Made by a program: the position numbers and the translations under genes
Shown here: piece after piece, positions 1 through 10,500 of the stretch
Layout: each line of letters starts with the position of its first letter
How positions within the stretch are numbered: the first letter of the stretch is position 1
Notes under the pieces: model-generated
What the model saw: the letters and a program-made list of their open reading frames with translations, nothing else
What the model was told of the DNA's origin: nothing
Database searches by the model: none
Assembly: GCF_945859705.1 (NCBI RefSeq)
Contig: NC_079136.1
Location: forward strand, 52,280,094-52,344,093
Length of the DNA: 64,000 nt
Source of the DNA: Episyrphus balteatus
Taxonomy: Eukaryota; Arthropoda; Insecta; Diptera; Syrphidae
Reading direction: 5' to 3'

Positions 1-33
1 GAAATACAGTTTAAAACTTTGCAATTAATTAAT

Positions 34-176
34 TTACAGCTGATCATAAAGCACTCTTTCATGTTTCAATTGATTGAGTAGTAGACTAAGCTGTTATATA
101 GAAAGAAATATTCTTAGGCTTGTCGACACCAAATGAAAACCACCATTTGATAGTCTAAACTCCCTACGATACAAAT
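34..176 (+). ncRNA. H/ACA box snoRNA-like copy 1
   Basis: This copy has the hairpin-hinge-hairpin-tail layout of an H/ACA pseudouridylation guide. The 5' hairpin closes with ACAGC (36-40) against GCTGT (90-94). The hinge holds an H box, ATAGAA (98-103), fitting ANANNA. The 3' hairpin has a lower stem TAGG/CCTA, an internal loop, and an upper stem CAAATG/CATTTG. ACA lies at 171-173, three bases before the predicted end. It shares its body and 5' flank with the copy at 771-909, so the copies arose by duplication. It sits in the intron upstream of the EPRS exon at 3288, the usual place for fly snoRNAs. Such RNAs guide the dyskerin complex to an rRNA or snRNA uridine. I could not assign the target. 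Confidence 0.7.
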
Positions 177-574
177 GCAACCAATATTCTTTGAATACGC
201 CTTGAAAGTAATTGATTTTGTTAGTGCGTTGTTGTTGTTTATTTAACTTCTTTTGTCAATTTTTCAATTGTGGTATATAAACAATCCAAACTTAAGCATT
301 TTATAAAAAAGGAAAAATATTTGTGCCACGATAGCTCAGGGATTAGTGATTTAATTAAAGTCCGAACTTGACTTGAAGATTTTGTCAATTCTGTGCACAA
401 GGAATGTAGTATAAAATTACGAGTTTCACCCGAATGGATTTATTTTCCGCTAAACCGGTTTTTTTATCTTCACCAAAATTTAAGTGAGTAAGAAGTTGTA
501 GATTACCTCACATATTACCTGTAAAAAAAGTTTAAAATACTATTTTTCGCCCGTAGCTCACAATAGGGTAAAAT

Positions 575-716
575 TGAAATTCAATTTTTCCGGGTGGAAT
601 CTTGTTCACGTGAATAGGGCTGACTTTTCATAATGGTTATACTAAAAAATACCTTAGGCTTGTCGATTCCAAATGAAAATTAACATTTGTTAATCTAAAC
701 TCCCTGAGATACAAAA
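575..716 (+). ncRNA. H/ACA snoRNA-like copy 2, 5' hairpin damaged
   Basis: The 3' half matches the other copies: H box ATACTA (639-644), lower stem TTAGG/CCTGA with one G-U pair, upper stem CAAATG/CATTTG, and ACA at 711-713. The 5' half is not a clean hairpin. About 15 extra bases lie between the GGCTG block and the H box, and the partner ACAGC strand is missing. It is either a decaying copy or a relative with another 5' hairpin, so its 5' end is a guess. Confidence 0.5.
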
Positions 717-770
717 CAACAAACTCACAATAGGGCTTAAATTTCATAAGGTCATTGCAACTAAATATTA

Positions 771-909
771 TACAGCTGATCATAAAACACTCGCTCATGT
801 ATCTAATGATTGGGTACTGGAATAGGCTGTTATACTAAAAAAAACCTTAGGCTTGTCGATTCCAAATGAAAATTAACATTTGATTATCTAAACTCCCTAA
901 GATACAAAA
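771..909 (+). ncRNA. H/ACA box snoRNA-like copy 3
   Basis: The 5' hairpin closes ACAGC (772-776) against GCTGT (826-830), with an inner TCAT/ATGA stem. The H box is ATACTA (832-837). The 3' hairpin has lower stem TTAGG/CCTAA and upper stem CAAATG/CATTTG. ACA is at 904-906. The loop strands GGCTTGTCGATTCC and TCTAAACTCCCT are the best conserved parts among copies, as expected of guide sequence. It is a full-length member of the cluster. Confidence 0.7.
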
Positions 910-1081
910 CAAAATCAAATCATCATCACAAATTGAATTTAAATACATATATAGTTGAATCAGTCGTGTAATTTGTACATATCAAATTTGTTTTCTACGC
1001 TTCTATAGTTACTTTTTTTACTTCTAGCTAAACGAAATTCGACTCGAATTTCATAATTGTCTCTATTGTTTTACATATTAC

Positions 1082-1226
1082 ATACAGCTTTAAATGACTT
1101 ACTCATGATTCAATTCAGTAAATGCTAAAAAAAGCTGTTATATTAAATTTAAAAAAAAAAAACTAAGGCTTGTAGATTTCAAATGAAAATCCTCATCTGA
1201 AACTCTAAACTCCCTTAGTTACAAAT
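1082..1226 (+). ncRNA. H/ACA box snoRNA-like copy 4
   Basis: This is the most diverged copy and the best structural evidence. Its lower 3' stem is AACTAAGG/CCTTAGTT, changed on both sides relative to TTAGG/CCTAA, so pairing is kept by compensatory change. The upper stem is CAAATGA/TCATCTG with one mismatch. The 5' stem ACAGC (1084-1088) pairs with GCTGT (1134-1138). The H box is ATATTA (1140-1145) and ACA is at 1221-1223. The right loop strand TCTAAACTCCC is unchanged. Confidence 0.68.
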
Positions 1227-3287
1227 TAACAGGCAAAAAGTTCTACCATTTAGTTTCTTAAATTCAGCCCTATTCTGAATTAAAACTCCCGGGAAAATGT
1301 GTTCGGAAAAATCGAGAAATTCCTAAAATATCATTCCTTTTTACGTTTAAATTTTGTTCCTTTCTCGTTAATAAGAGCAAATTTTAATTTAACATTTAAA
1401 ATAAGCCTAGTATACACAATTTGAAGAAAAATAAAATTGTATTCCTGAGTTTTTTGAAGAAACAATAACAAACACAGGAATTGAAAAAACAATCAATCCA
1501 TCAACGCACCAACTCGTATGTCTCAAATTTATGAGGTCACAACTACTGTATAAATACCATCTCAACTTACCCTTAAAGCGTATTTTTTCCTACCCTACGA
1601 TGAAAAAAGAACAAACAAACGCCAATCCATACTAACTAAAAAAAAAAACAATACCAACTTTAATTTACGTAAATGCTTTAATCAGTTGAATCAAACATGT
1701 GCTTACGAGTCATTCTTCAATGTCGATTGCGGCGAGCAATATAACACTTTTAACTCCACCAACTGCTTGAGTGTATGTACATTAAAGTGAAAGTGGTTGC
1801 CACATCAGCCAGTGTATCCGACACGATAACAATACAAAGACAAACGAATATAGTTAAGGTGGCAGTGGCATGAAAATGAAAGATATACACAATACAACAC
1901 ACATTAAAGCATTAAGCTGGCATTAACCGAGTTCACTGTACAGCAAGCAACGTAGCTTTTGTTTCAGTCAGTTTTGTTGATTCGTCATTTAAACTACCTA
2001 CCTACCTGTATTTTATTCGCTCAGGTGAGGTTACATTTAAGTTTATTTGTGAATGATTTTTCTTTTTTTTTTAATACAAAAATATGATGACGACCTACCC
2101 AAATGATAATAATTAATTACATATATTAATTTATTGTTTTTTTTTTAACGATAACTATTCAAAGTAAAATTCAAATAGTAAATTGAAATTAAAGTCAAAT
2201 ATTAATCATTGATTAAATTGTGTTCGTGGTGTAGGTATCTACGTGTGCATTTTGTTGGTTGCTCTAGATTTAAATTTTAAACATCCCCTTCCCCATTCTC
2301 TTAGTTTTTTTGTTAAAAGTTGCAAAAAGAATAAATAAATGTTTCAATTGTTGTCTTAAAACTATTGCACTGCCTAAGTGAGCAATTTGGTTGTCATGAG
2401 AGCAGATCCTTCAATTTAATTCCTTTTATAGAGTGCGTTTTCTTCTCTACGACCTAAGTTTTTAAACATTTTAGCTAGATGGCGCCTAAAGAGGGTTAAA
2501 GCTTTTTCTCATTTGAAATGGGTATATGTTGACTTATGAGGCCATTTTTTTTTTTAGATATATGTACAACTGTAAAACTGTTTAATAAAGTTCTTGTCAA
2601 CATTAAATACCGTTTTCAAAAAGATATTGGTCTTTCTATTCTATTGTTAACAATAGTTAACTTTCATCGTTCCTTAATGAGAAAAAGTAACAAAATGTAA
2701 CATTGTGACGTCACAACATCGTTCCATAAAGTTGATCTCAAACAATTTTGTTTTGGCAGATCAAATGTAACATTAGTCGTTTCTAAATAAAAGTTGAAAT
2801 TTTCTAACAAAATTTAACAAAAACAACAACAACGATTTTTTGATACAACAACCAAAGTTAAGTTTATTTTATAAAATAACTCGCCACAGGGGTTTAGTCA
2901 GGACATGCATGATTTTTTTTAAATCATGTCTATAAGAAACCGCGAAAGTCTTAAAAGTTATAGCGTTGGACTATTTTTGTTAAGGGTTTAAATATTGCTT
3001 TTAGATGTATGTAACTCACTTCAAGCTTAACTACGGTAATTTCCATCTGAGAGACATTTGGTACAGTTAGTTAGGTTCTAGACCCAAATATTCATGCACC
3101 AGTATCTCAAATCTTTGATTCTTTAGAGAATGAATCATACTGCATTGGCTGATGTTACAATAGGTGAGTGGGTAAAGGTCTGACTACAAATGATAAATGA
3201 ATAAAATATGCTTACCTTTTTTTCTAATCTAATCCATCTTGGTCAAGTGTTTGATAATAATTTAAAAATTATATTTTTTTTTTGCAG
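1227..3287 (+). other. Rest of the intron upstream of the visible EPRS exons
   Basis: AT-rich non-coding sequence with no ORF that fits the glutamyl-tRNA synthetase half of the gene, which must lie before the window. 1680-2030 is less AT-biased than its surroundings and ends in a candidate first exon, listed separately. The intron ends with a T-rich tract and tttgcag at 3281-3287. Confidence 0.6.
1966..2024 (+). promoter_or_regulatory. Candidate internal promoter and non-coding first exon
   Basis: A dipteran initiator-like TCAGTCAGTT near 1968 is followed by about 55 bases and a strong splice donor, GCTCAG/GTGAGG, at about 2024. The flanking 350 bases are of higher complexity than the intron around them. 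Joined to the exon at 3288, such a transcript would skip the GluRS half. The first in-frame ATG is then at 4384, with a fair start context, inside WHEP domain 6, giving essentially ProRS alone. From memory, Drosophila EPRS was reported to make two mRNAs, the smaller coding for ProRS. I see no clear downstream promoter element, so this is suggestive only. Confidence 0.35.
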
Positions 3288-6200
3288 GCTTCACCTCCAC
3301 CTTCTTCCAACGCAGATGCAATTGACCAACAGATAGTGAGTCAAGGTATTGTCGTCCGTGATCTCAAAGCTAAAAAAGCCGAAAAGGCACAAATTGATGT
3401 TGAGGTTAAGAAATTGCTTTCATTAAAAGCAGACTACAAAGCAGCAACAGGTAACGACTGGAAACCAAAACCAGCATCAGCAACTCCAGCTGCACCCACT
3501 CCATCATCTGGTTTTGATGCCAATTCGATAAACAAACGCATTGTAGAACAAGGGGATTTAATCAGAGATCTAAAAGCAAAGAAAGCTCCTAAAGCTGACA
3601 TAGAACCCCAAGTAAAAACCCTATTATCCCTCAAAGCGCAATATAAAGAGGCTACCGGAAAAGATTGGAAACCTGAAGCTGTTGTACCAGCAGCAACTGC
3701 TGCAGCACCAGCAACACAAAGTGCCCCAAAATCATCCGAAACCGAAGCTATCCTCACTAAAATAAACGATCAAGGTGGAAAGATCCGTCAACTTAAATCG
3801 GAAAAGGCTGCCAAACCCACGATTGATGCGGAAGTAAAGGTTTTGCTTGAACTCAAAGCCGAATACAAGAAATTGACAGGTTCTGATTGGACACCTGCTT
3901 GCGCTTCTGCTGTAGTTGTCAAGAAAGAATCATCTCCAGATCCAGCCGCAGCTTCAACTGTTTCAGCTCTCCTTGATAAAATTACAAAGCAAGGTGAAAA
4001 AGTACGAGATTTGAAGTCTCAAAAGGCCGGCAAGCCAGCAATAGACGCTGAAGTTAAGGTATTATTAGCCCTCAAAGCTGACTACAAAAGTCTTACTGGA
4101 TCCGATTGGAAACCTGGTACAACAGCACCTGCTCAAGTAGCAGCAGCAGCACCTGCCGCAGTAAAAGAAGCATCACCAGTAAAAGGCGACCTTTCGAGCA
4201 TAAATGACAGAATCAAAGAACAGGGAGACAAAATTCGAAAATTGAAATCAGAAAAGGCCCCCAAAGCAGCAATCGAACCAGAAGTGAAAGCATTATTGTC
4301 GCTCAAAGCCGAATTCAAAAGCATTTCAGGAAAAGACTGGACTCCCGACACTCAAGTTGAACCCCCAAAACAAGTTGCAGCAATGACTGATGAAAAAGAG
4401 CAACTCACCAAGCAAATTAATGAACAAGGCGACAAAGTGAGAGCAGCCAAAGGTAGCCATGCAGCAAAAGAAGTAATCGATGCTGAAGTTAAGCTGCTAC
4501 TGGAACTCAAAACCAAGTATAAGGAAGTAACTGGAACTGACTTCCCTGTTGCAGCTCGTGGAAGCACTAAAAAGTCTGGCGAAAAGAAGGAATCTACTCC
4601 AAAACCTGCCAAACCCTCCAAGAAAGAATCTCCTAAGCCTGCTGAAAGCGCAACTGGAGCTGTTAAGAAACAGACACGTTTGGGTTTGGAGGCCACCAAA
4701 GAGGATAACCTTCCCGATTGGTATTCACAAGTCATCACAAAAGGAGAACTAATCGAGTACTATGATGTTTCCGGATGTTACATTCTCAGACCCTGGTCGT
4801 TTGCAGTTTGGAAATTCATTCGCACATGGTTCGATAATGAAATTACAAAAATGGGTGTCAAAGAATGCTACTTCCCAATGTTTGTGTCCAAGAGTGTTTT
4901 GGAAAGAGAAAAGGATCACATAGCTGATTTTGCTCCCGAAGTAGCTTGGGTTACCAAATCTGGTGAATCTGATTTAGCCGAACCAATTGCTATACGTCCT
5001 ACCTCCGAAACAGTTATGTACCCTTCCTATGCGAAATGGATCCAATCCTACAGAGATTTGCCAATTCGATTGAACCAATGGAATAATGTTGTTGTAAGTA
5101 ATTTAGATTCTTTTTTATATGGCTATGATTTAAAGTATTTCTTTTTTTTTTATAGAGATGGGAATTCAAACATCCACAGCCTTTCCTTCGGACAAGAGAA
5201 TTCTTATGGCAAGAAGGTCACTCTGCCTTTGCAACCAAAGAGGAAGCCGACAAAGAAGTCTTGGAAATCCTCGATTTGTATGCTCATGTGTACACAACAC
5301 TCCTGGCCATTCCCGTGGTAAAGGGACGCAAAACCGAAAAGGAGAAGTTCGCCGGTGGTGATTACACCACAACTGTTGAGGCATTCATATCGGCGAGTGG
5401 TCGTGCTATTCAAGGTGCAACCAGTCATCATTTGGGACAAAACTTCTCCAAAATGTTTGACATTGTCTATGAAGATCCAGAAACACAAAAGAAAGAATTT
5501 GTGTTCCAGAATTCCTGGGGTATAACAACACGAACCATTGGTGTGATGATTATGGTTCATGCTGATAATCAAGGACTTGTCCTACCACCTCATGTGGCGT
5601 GTATTCAAGCAATAATTGTTCCTTGTGGCATCACAGTGAATACAAAAGATGAGGAACGTGAACAGTTGCTGCAAAGTTGCAAGAGCCTAGAAGCTCTCTT
5701 GAACTCCAATGGAATTCGTTGTGAGGGTGATTATAGGGATAATTACTCGCCAGGATGGAAATTCAATCATTGGGAACTCAAAGGTGTTCCAATTCGTATT
5801 GAAGTTGGTCCAAAAGACATGAAATCCAATCAATTGGTAGCAGTGCGTCGTGACACTGGTGAAAAATTGATTCTGTCTTGTGAAAATGCTGAGCAGAAAA
5901 TCAGTCAACTTTTGGAAACCATCCATGAGAGTATGTTTGCCAAGGCAAAGACCGATCTTACTTCACATACTAAGGTGACGAAGAATTGGGGTGATTTCTG
6001 TAAGTTTTTGGATCAGAAGAACATCCTATTGACACCTTTCTGTGGAGAAATAAGTTGTGAGGATCAAATTAAGGCCGATAGTGCGAGGTAAATTAAACAA
6101 CAAACAAATCCAATGAAAACACTTAATTGTATTTTTATTTTTAGGGAGGAAGATGCTGAGCCTGGTGCACCAGCTATGGGAGCAAAATCACTTTGCATAC

Positions 6201-6301
6201 CATTCGATCAACCTGCACCTATAACATCGGCTGATAAATGCATCCATCCAAGTTGTAGCAAAAATCCTAAATATTATTGTTTATTCGGAAGGAGTTATTA
6301 A
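3288..6301 (+). CDS. EPRS: Bifunctional glutamate/proline-tRNA ligase, 3' part
   Basis: Three exons, 3288-5093, 5156-6087 and 6145-6301, join in frame to 964 residues, with introns of 62 and 57 bp and standard GT/AG ends. The first exon begins mid-protein after tttgcag. It carries six WHEP repeats, each with a core like IxxQGxxxRxLKxxKA followed by a second helix and TGxDW. These RNA- and partner-binding helical hairpins link GluRS (outside the window) to ProRS. A lysine-rich linker precedes the class II ProRS core: RPTSETVMYPSYAKW, the motif 2 loop FLRTREFLWQEGHSAF, and motif 3 around NSWGITTRTIGVM. The anticodon-binding and zinc-binding C-terminal domain ends in YCLFGRSY, as in animal EPRS. 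The enzyme charges tRNA-Glu and tRNA-Pro in the cytosolic multisynthetase complex. Nothing looks broken. Confidence 0.95.
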
Positions 6302-6446
6302 GAAGAACAAGCATGCACACAACCACACATACGTTTGACCGATTTACGTTAGTTTTTATGATCTTCAATGAGATTCTATTTCTTTTTAATTGTTAAAAAG
6401 TCTAACTTTTTTTTTTTTGGTTCTATTTTTAAATTATTTAAACTCA

Positions 6447-6452
6447 AATAAA
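6447..6452 (+). terminator. EPRS polyadenylation signal AATAAA
   Basis: AATAAA lies 146 bases after the EPRS stop. A reverse-strand AATAAA lies at about 6498-6503, so transcripts from both sides may overlap at their 3' ends. Confidence 0.6.
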
Positions 6453-6535
6453 TCCGTTGATTTTTTCAATTCTTAAACATTTTACTACAAAAAACGTTTA
6501 TTTTTCATTATCTTAAAAAAACAACGTTCACCTTA

Positions 6536-6920
6536 TTATAAGTGAGATGTTTGGTGTCGGTTGGCGAGTTGAAGACGATAGAAAAAAGTAAGATATGGTA
6601 AGTAATGTTTGTTTCGATTTAAATTTATGGACGCTCCTCTGAAAGTCACATCTTCTTCCTTGGAACATACGAATCGGAGCTTACTCAATTGTTCAAAGTT
6701 ACGTGCTGCCACTTCAAAGCCGCCAATAAACTGTACAAGCGAAATAAAGGCTTTCCAGAAGAAAAAATGAGGCAACACTAAAAAAATAAAATGCAGGACT
6801 GGGTCGCACGTGCTTGCTGTTGCAGTTCAAAGCACTTTTATGTGCTAACTTGTAGATCATAAGAGCTGCCTCTATATGAGTTTTAAGGAAATTTGGTTGA
6901 TGTAGGGGAAGAGCCGACAT
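6536..6920 (-). pseudogene. Unidentified small coding-like region, possible frameshift
   Basis: Two overlapping reading frames abut here. One starts at ATG 6920 (MSALPLHQPNFLK) and stays open to 6714. The other, open to 6536, ends ANRHQTSHL. They meet in a T-rich run near 6775-6790, and a one-base change would join them into about 128 residues with a hydrophobic middle. Base use is richer than in the surrounding intergenic DNA, and a reverse AATAAA follows within 40 bases of the stop, convergent with EPRS. I do not recognise the product. It could be a small gene with a sequencing or real frameshift, or a decaying copy. No good splice pair explains the join. Confidence 0.3.
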
Positions 6921-7599
6921 GCAGGGCAAATTTTTGCTAAACGGACATTTTTTTTATATCTGAAATTTTTGAGAAAAAAAACTAAAAATGCAGTTTTATT
7001 GCAATTGCTTTTAATATTACTTATATAAAGTTTAATCAAAATCGTTATATATTCGTTTGGTATAACTTTAAAATTAAACGTAAACATTCTAAGCGTGATA
7101 TAAAAAACTTTCAGAATTCCATAAAAATCTTATGTACAAAATTTGAAGACAATCCGTCCGACCTTTTAGGATGTAGAAATATGTAGAGATGGAAGCACAG
7201 ACCGACGACGGAGGGAATTATGAGACCCACATTTTCGGACTTCTCCATCAATGTTGGTTTTGATTAAAACTTCAAATTTTAAATATGAATAATGAAAAAA
7301 TTTTAAATATGAATAAGAAACAAAATGTGTTATAATATTCTAGATTACATCTATTTTCGTGTTTTTGATTTTACATACTTAATTTTCGTCTTATCAAAGT
7401 CTTTATTTCTCAAATAAATGCGATGCGAAAAAAGTTTTTCTTTTTACCATCTAGGTAACATCTTTCTCAAAATCCACAAGATTTTGTTGAAAACCCTTTT
7501 AAATCACTAAAATCATTTTCTTGATGGGTTCGCAGATATTATCTTTAGATTTGAAATGACCCATTCATCTTTGGTAATGAATTTGACAAACTATATTCA
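6921..7599. other. Intergenic; 3' flank of the THAP-transposase gene
   Basis: AT-rich sequence. A reverse-strand AATAAA at 7407-7402, about 190 bases past the stop of the THAP-transposase gene, may be its polyadenylation signal. 7150-7250 is more complex but shows no ORF or repeat ends that I can define. Confidence 0.4.
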
Positions 7600-10500
7600 C
7601 TACGATAGTTTTCCTCTGCGTGTTCTGATACATGTTTTTTTAGTTGGAGGTGTGTCGTCTGTATTTTCATCCAGGCGTTCGACTCTATCAGATTCAGTAG
7701 TATCTTCTTCTTCATTTTCATCAGTGTTGTCCTCCTCGACAGACCAAAGGCATTTTAATATTGAAGCTAAAAGAAATAATGAATTATATTTATTTGGATA
7801 TATGAACATTAGGACGGTCTTTATTTTACTCTTTTGCGAAAATTGAGTGCGACGCCCCCTAGATTGGTTCCAAATCAGGAAATTCAAATTTGACCACCCT
7901 AATGAACATATAACAAACAAACCTGTTAGTGGTTCTTGCAAAACTTGGGTGTGTTCGGCATTTTTTGAAAAGTCATCTTTATTGCGTCCTAAAATGTGAC
8001 ACGTTAATCTGGAGTGGAATTCTTCCTCATTTGGAAGCTCTTGAAGTCCTCCTTTTGTACCCAAAAAATTAAGAGTTTTTTCCAATGCATCTTTATGTAG
8101 TCTGCTTGTCAACACATAATTAAAACCAAATCGTTGTCCCATGTCTTTGTATAAAAGTTTTAACGCAACATTCGCATGAGCAATTCCTAAAAATATTTGA
8201 ATTGTAACGTTTATTTTATGATTCAACTAATCGGCCTTATCACGATTCCATACGTATGGCGAATTCCAAAAAAAACAATCACAGAATGCGTTCTTAATGG
8301 AAAAATTCATACAAATCGCAACGACGATCGGATTTTTATTATTTTTTTCGGGAATCGTAGAAAATTTCCGATACGAAAGGAATTCGTGATAAGGCCGAAT
8401 GTATTCTTATTCACCTTTTTGAAATGGAAGCACACTTGTTTTTCCAATTACCCTCATATTACCCATCAACTGCGACATTTTATTTAGAATCTCGTTTTGG
8501 GATTTAAGAGCTTGACCGTAAGCTGGAAGACTTTCTCTCGAATTAGATTTTGGTGTACTCACATTCATAATGTCGAACCAATCGCTTATCTATGTATCAA
8601 ATGCAACGCAATTTGTAACAAAAACCCTAAACAATTCAAAACTATATTTCTTACCAATTTAAACATCTGGCAACATTCTTCCCAATTTGCTTCTTTAAGT
8701 AGCCCTAATTTTGCAGCGCTGCTTATAAGCTTTGCAATAGATTGAGAAAATTGTTTTGCAGCTTGTTTATGCTCGTTCCCAGAAACATTTATATCATCGC
8801 TGTTTGTTTTTCGAGTGGCGGCATTCTGTTCTGAGGGGGTACATGAAAGTAGCTCAGATACTATTTTTTTCTTAATTTCTTTTCCTTTGATTAAAAAACC
8901 ATGATCAAAGAAATTATTAATTAAGACTTCTAGAAGATGAGGCACATCGGGAAAAACAAAAATTTTATCATCATTGTACAAAAACCTATGAAAAGTCAAA
9001 AAGTTTAAATTTTTCATTAATTAAACTCAATAAACCGGGGGGCTATACCATGGCTTTTCTAACGATAACTTTAAATCAGTAAATAGACTGCTGTTTGCTC
9101 CTCCTAGATCACCTACTACAGCAACAATACTATAACCACAATCTTCAACAGTTCTTAAAATACTATATAAAACTTCTTCGGTCATTTTAGGTTCAAATGA
9201 ATAAAAAATTGGTTGTTTCCATTTGCTCATAAGTCCTGCAAAAAAAAAAAGATAAAATTATTTAAGCATTAAATTTGTAAATTTTGAATTTTAATACCCG
9301 TTAACATTGCTACTTGAACGTAACTGGCTGATTTTTTGTCTGCTGAAGACTTGTTAAGTTTCATTACATCAAAGGACAATACACAAACTTTTTCATTTTG
9401 ATCCATATGTGTCGTTGAACTAAGTATTTTCGCAACAGGTATTAAAACTCCGGGTGATAGTTGGATTGAACGTGCCCATTTCTGTAATGTTTGGACTGAT
9501 GGAAGAGGAAAATGATTTTTCTTCAGAAGTTCGTATGTTTTAGCACCAACTGAGTATAAATTAATGGATCTATAAATATCAATTTCTGTCCAAGAATAAC
9601 GTTGTATCAACGATTCCCATAATATTTCTATTTGATTTTTGGAAAAAATTGTTTCCAATTTGTGTTTAACTCTTGCGTTTTCCAAATATTTTTTTTGCAA
9701 GTCATTTTCTAGAGTTTTAATTTTTCTTTTGCTCGCCACGTCTGTTTTTTGTTGGAGTTCTAACTCTAACGATATTATTCTTTTTTGAAGTTCAATTTCT
9801 TTTTGAGCGAATTCATTGCATTTTTTGTTAAGTGCTTCCCTATTTTTTTTTTTTACATTCAAACATTTAGATAATGAGTTATTTTAAAAATTTTATTTTT
9901 GAAACAACTTACTTTTCAAGTCCAACTTCAAACAATTTTGTTTTGAGTGCATCACACCCTGAACAACAACCAATTGGATCTTTGAAACTTAATTCTAGAG
10001 AACATACACTTTCGTCACATTCTTCCTCACTTTCTGTTAAATCGGCACTTTCAAGTAAAGTGTCGTCGAGCACAGATGGTATTCTGTTTTCCATGGAGTC
10101 TATAAATTAAAAAATAAAAAAAATAAAATAAAACACTATTCTTTCATTCCAATTATTTGTTTTCAATTTTTAACCTATTTCGCTCCAGTCTCATAAAGAT
10201 GCTTAAGAACCTCGTAAAAAAGGCAATATAACACAACGTTCTAATACGACCGCGAATTCAGAAAAAAATAGTCCTAAAAACACCTGGTATAAGCAAATGC
10301 AAAACGCACAATCATTTATGTAGGCGTCTTCAGAAATGGAACAATTAAAAACCGAGAAGCTTGAACCCCACAGGCGGATCACTAGTATGAGGAAATTTTC
10401 AAACACGGAGTTGATGGTTTGGCAGGGTGCATACACCATACCATTAACCAGGTATGAGTGGGAGGAAGCACACATGCCGCATTACTGGGACAACTCCATA

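Noticed and set aside
34..1226. Repeats in the EPRS intron as a MITE family
   Set aside because: The units have no inverted terminal repeats or target duplications, and instead share H and ACA boxes with compensatory stem changes.
3434..4738. Minus-strand ORFs opposite the WHEP repeats
   Set aside because: They are antisense shadows of the repeated Lys/Ala-rich coding sequence.
9041..9056. Exon 7 of the THAP gene running to the stop after SPPVY
   Set aside because: Using the donor ATG/GTATAG instead gives a phase-matched join to WFLYNDDKIFVFPDVPHLL, which fits the P-transposase family.
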